Positions 44,295 to 44,674 of a DNA stretch of 44,674 bases are shown here, in pieces. Position numbers and translations under genes: made by a program. The stretch is from Komarekiella atlantica HA4396-MV6 (GTDB lineage: Bacteria > Cyanobacteriota > Cyanobacteriia > Cyanobacteriales > Nostocaceae): positions 1 to 44,674 of the forward strand of contig JAHHHK010000047.1 of assembly GCA_019359395.1 (NCBI GenBank), in the 5' to 3' direction. Position 1 is the stretch's first letter; every line of letters starts with the position of its first letter. Under the pieces are notes generated by a model. The model was not told the DNA's origin. It saw only the letters and a program-made list of their open reading frames with translations, and searched no databases.

Positions 44295-44674
44295 TTAATT
44301 ACGAATTAGTTGTTTAACGAATCGCCACAGCAGAAAAAACGGTAGAGTTGCGATCGCAAATAAGATTTGAAGAAACTGACCTAACCGACGTATCCAGATA
44401 GCACGGGGAGTAGACTGGCGTTGCAGGATTGCTAAATTTTCTCGAATTGTCGTTGTAGTGGGATGATTAACGCCTAAAATGCGATCGCATATTGCCAAGG
44501 CTTCAATGTAGAGGGGTTCGGCTTCGCTGTACCACCCTTGGCTATCGTAGAGTCCTGCTAAATTGTTCAAGCTACCAGCAACATCAGGATGGTCGCCATC
44601 AAACAGCCACCTTCTCATCTCCAAGGCTTGGGTGTAGAGGGGTTCGGCTTCGCTGTACCGCCCTTGGCTATCGT
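44295..44674 (-). CDS. TPR-repeat protein with C-terminal membrane segment, 5' end outside window
   Basis: The frame is open to the right edge, so only the last ~125 residues are seen. At least two kinesin-light-chain-type TPRs are present, with phrases SQGRYSEAEPLYTQALEMRR and 'HPDVAGSLNNLAGLYDSQGW'. A linker and a hydrophobic segment (FLQILFAIATLPFFLLWRF) with a basic end follow. Such proteins in Nostoc often have N-terminal NB-ARC, CHAT or protease domains; that part is not visible. The repeats are nearly identical at DNA level, so copy number may vary between strains. Confidence 0.8.
   Translation of the reverse strand, partial: DSQGRYSEAEPLYTQALEMRRWLFDGDHPDVAGSLNNLAGLYDSQGWYSEAEPLYIEALAICDRILGVNHPTTTTIRENLAILQRQSTPRAIWIRRLGQFLQILFAIATLPFFLLWRFVKQLIRN

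Overview
The window is from a filamentous, heterocyst-type cyanobacterium, most likely Nostoc or a close relative. This rests on frequent GCGATCGC (HIP1) octamers, dense short palindromic repeats, and a recognisable scytonemin (UV sunscreen) cluster with its two-component regulator. Assignments come from reading translated sequence and family motifs; no database search was run.

Layout. (1) 1-3157: an edge fragment of an IS1-type transposase, an amino-acid-binding lipoprotein, a methyltransferase, a 3 x 131-bp tandem repeat and a small glyoxalase-fold protein. (2) 3219-25395, all on the minus strand and therefore transcribed right to left: scyA, scyB, scyC, scyD, scyE, scyF, tyrA, dsbA/frnE-like, an aroB-like sugar phosphate cyclase (probably EboD type), a phosphodiesterase-like gene (probably EboF type), a trpE-trpG fusion, trpC, trpA, trpB, trpD and aroG. 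(3) 25396-26891: a gene-poor divergent control region with three ~123-bp-spaced repeats. (4) 26892-31128, plus strand: a PAS histidine kinase, a REC-AraC response regulator and an N-acylglucosamine 2-epimerase. (5) 31145-41341: Uma2 protein, methyltransferase, haem-oxygenase-fold protein, ftsI with an ftsL-like gene, a small lipoprotein, a candidate structured RNA, a small exported protein and glgB. (6) 41433-44674: a graveyard of toxin-antitoxin genes, one pair intact and the others broken by MITEs, a frameshift and a short insertion, followed by a TPR gene cut by the window edge.

How the genes work together. AroG, TrpEG, TrpD, TrpC, TrpA and TrpB would raise tryptophan supply. A prephenate dehydrogenase of the enteric T-protein type would supply p-hydroxyphenylpyruvate. 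ScyB deaminates tryptophan to indole-3-pyruvate, ScyA couples the two keto acids, and ScyC cyclises the product. ScyD, ScyE and ScyF carry signal peptides and PEP-CTERM tails, so later steps are probably outside the cytoplasm. Compared with my memory of the Nostoc punctiforme cluster, tyrP (between trpA and trpB) and a glycosyltransferase (between scyF and tyrA) are absent here, while an EboF-like gene sits inside the main cluster.

Most interesting signals: the scyA upstream repeats; a possible four-helix non-coding RNA at 37743-37902; a TA-targeting MITE family that cut two antitoxin genes in the same frame, giving both the same C-terminal tail; short palindromes inserted in frame within trpA, the eboF-like gene and the Uma2 gene; and the EboD/EboF-like pair within the scytonemin operon.
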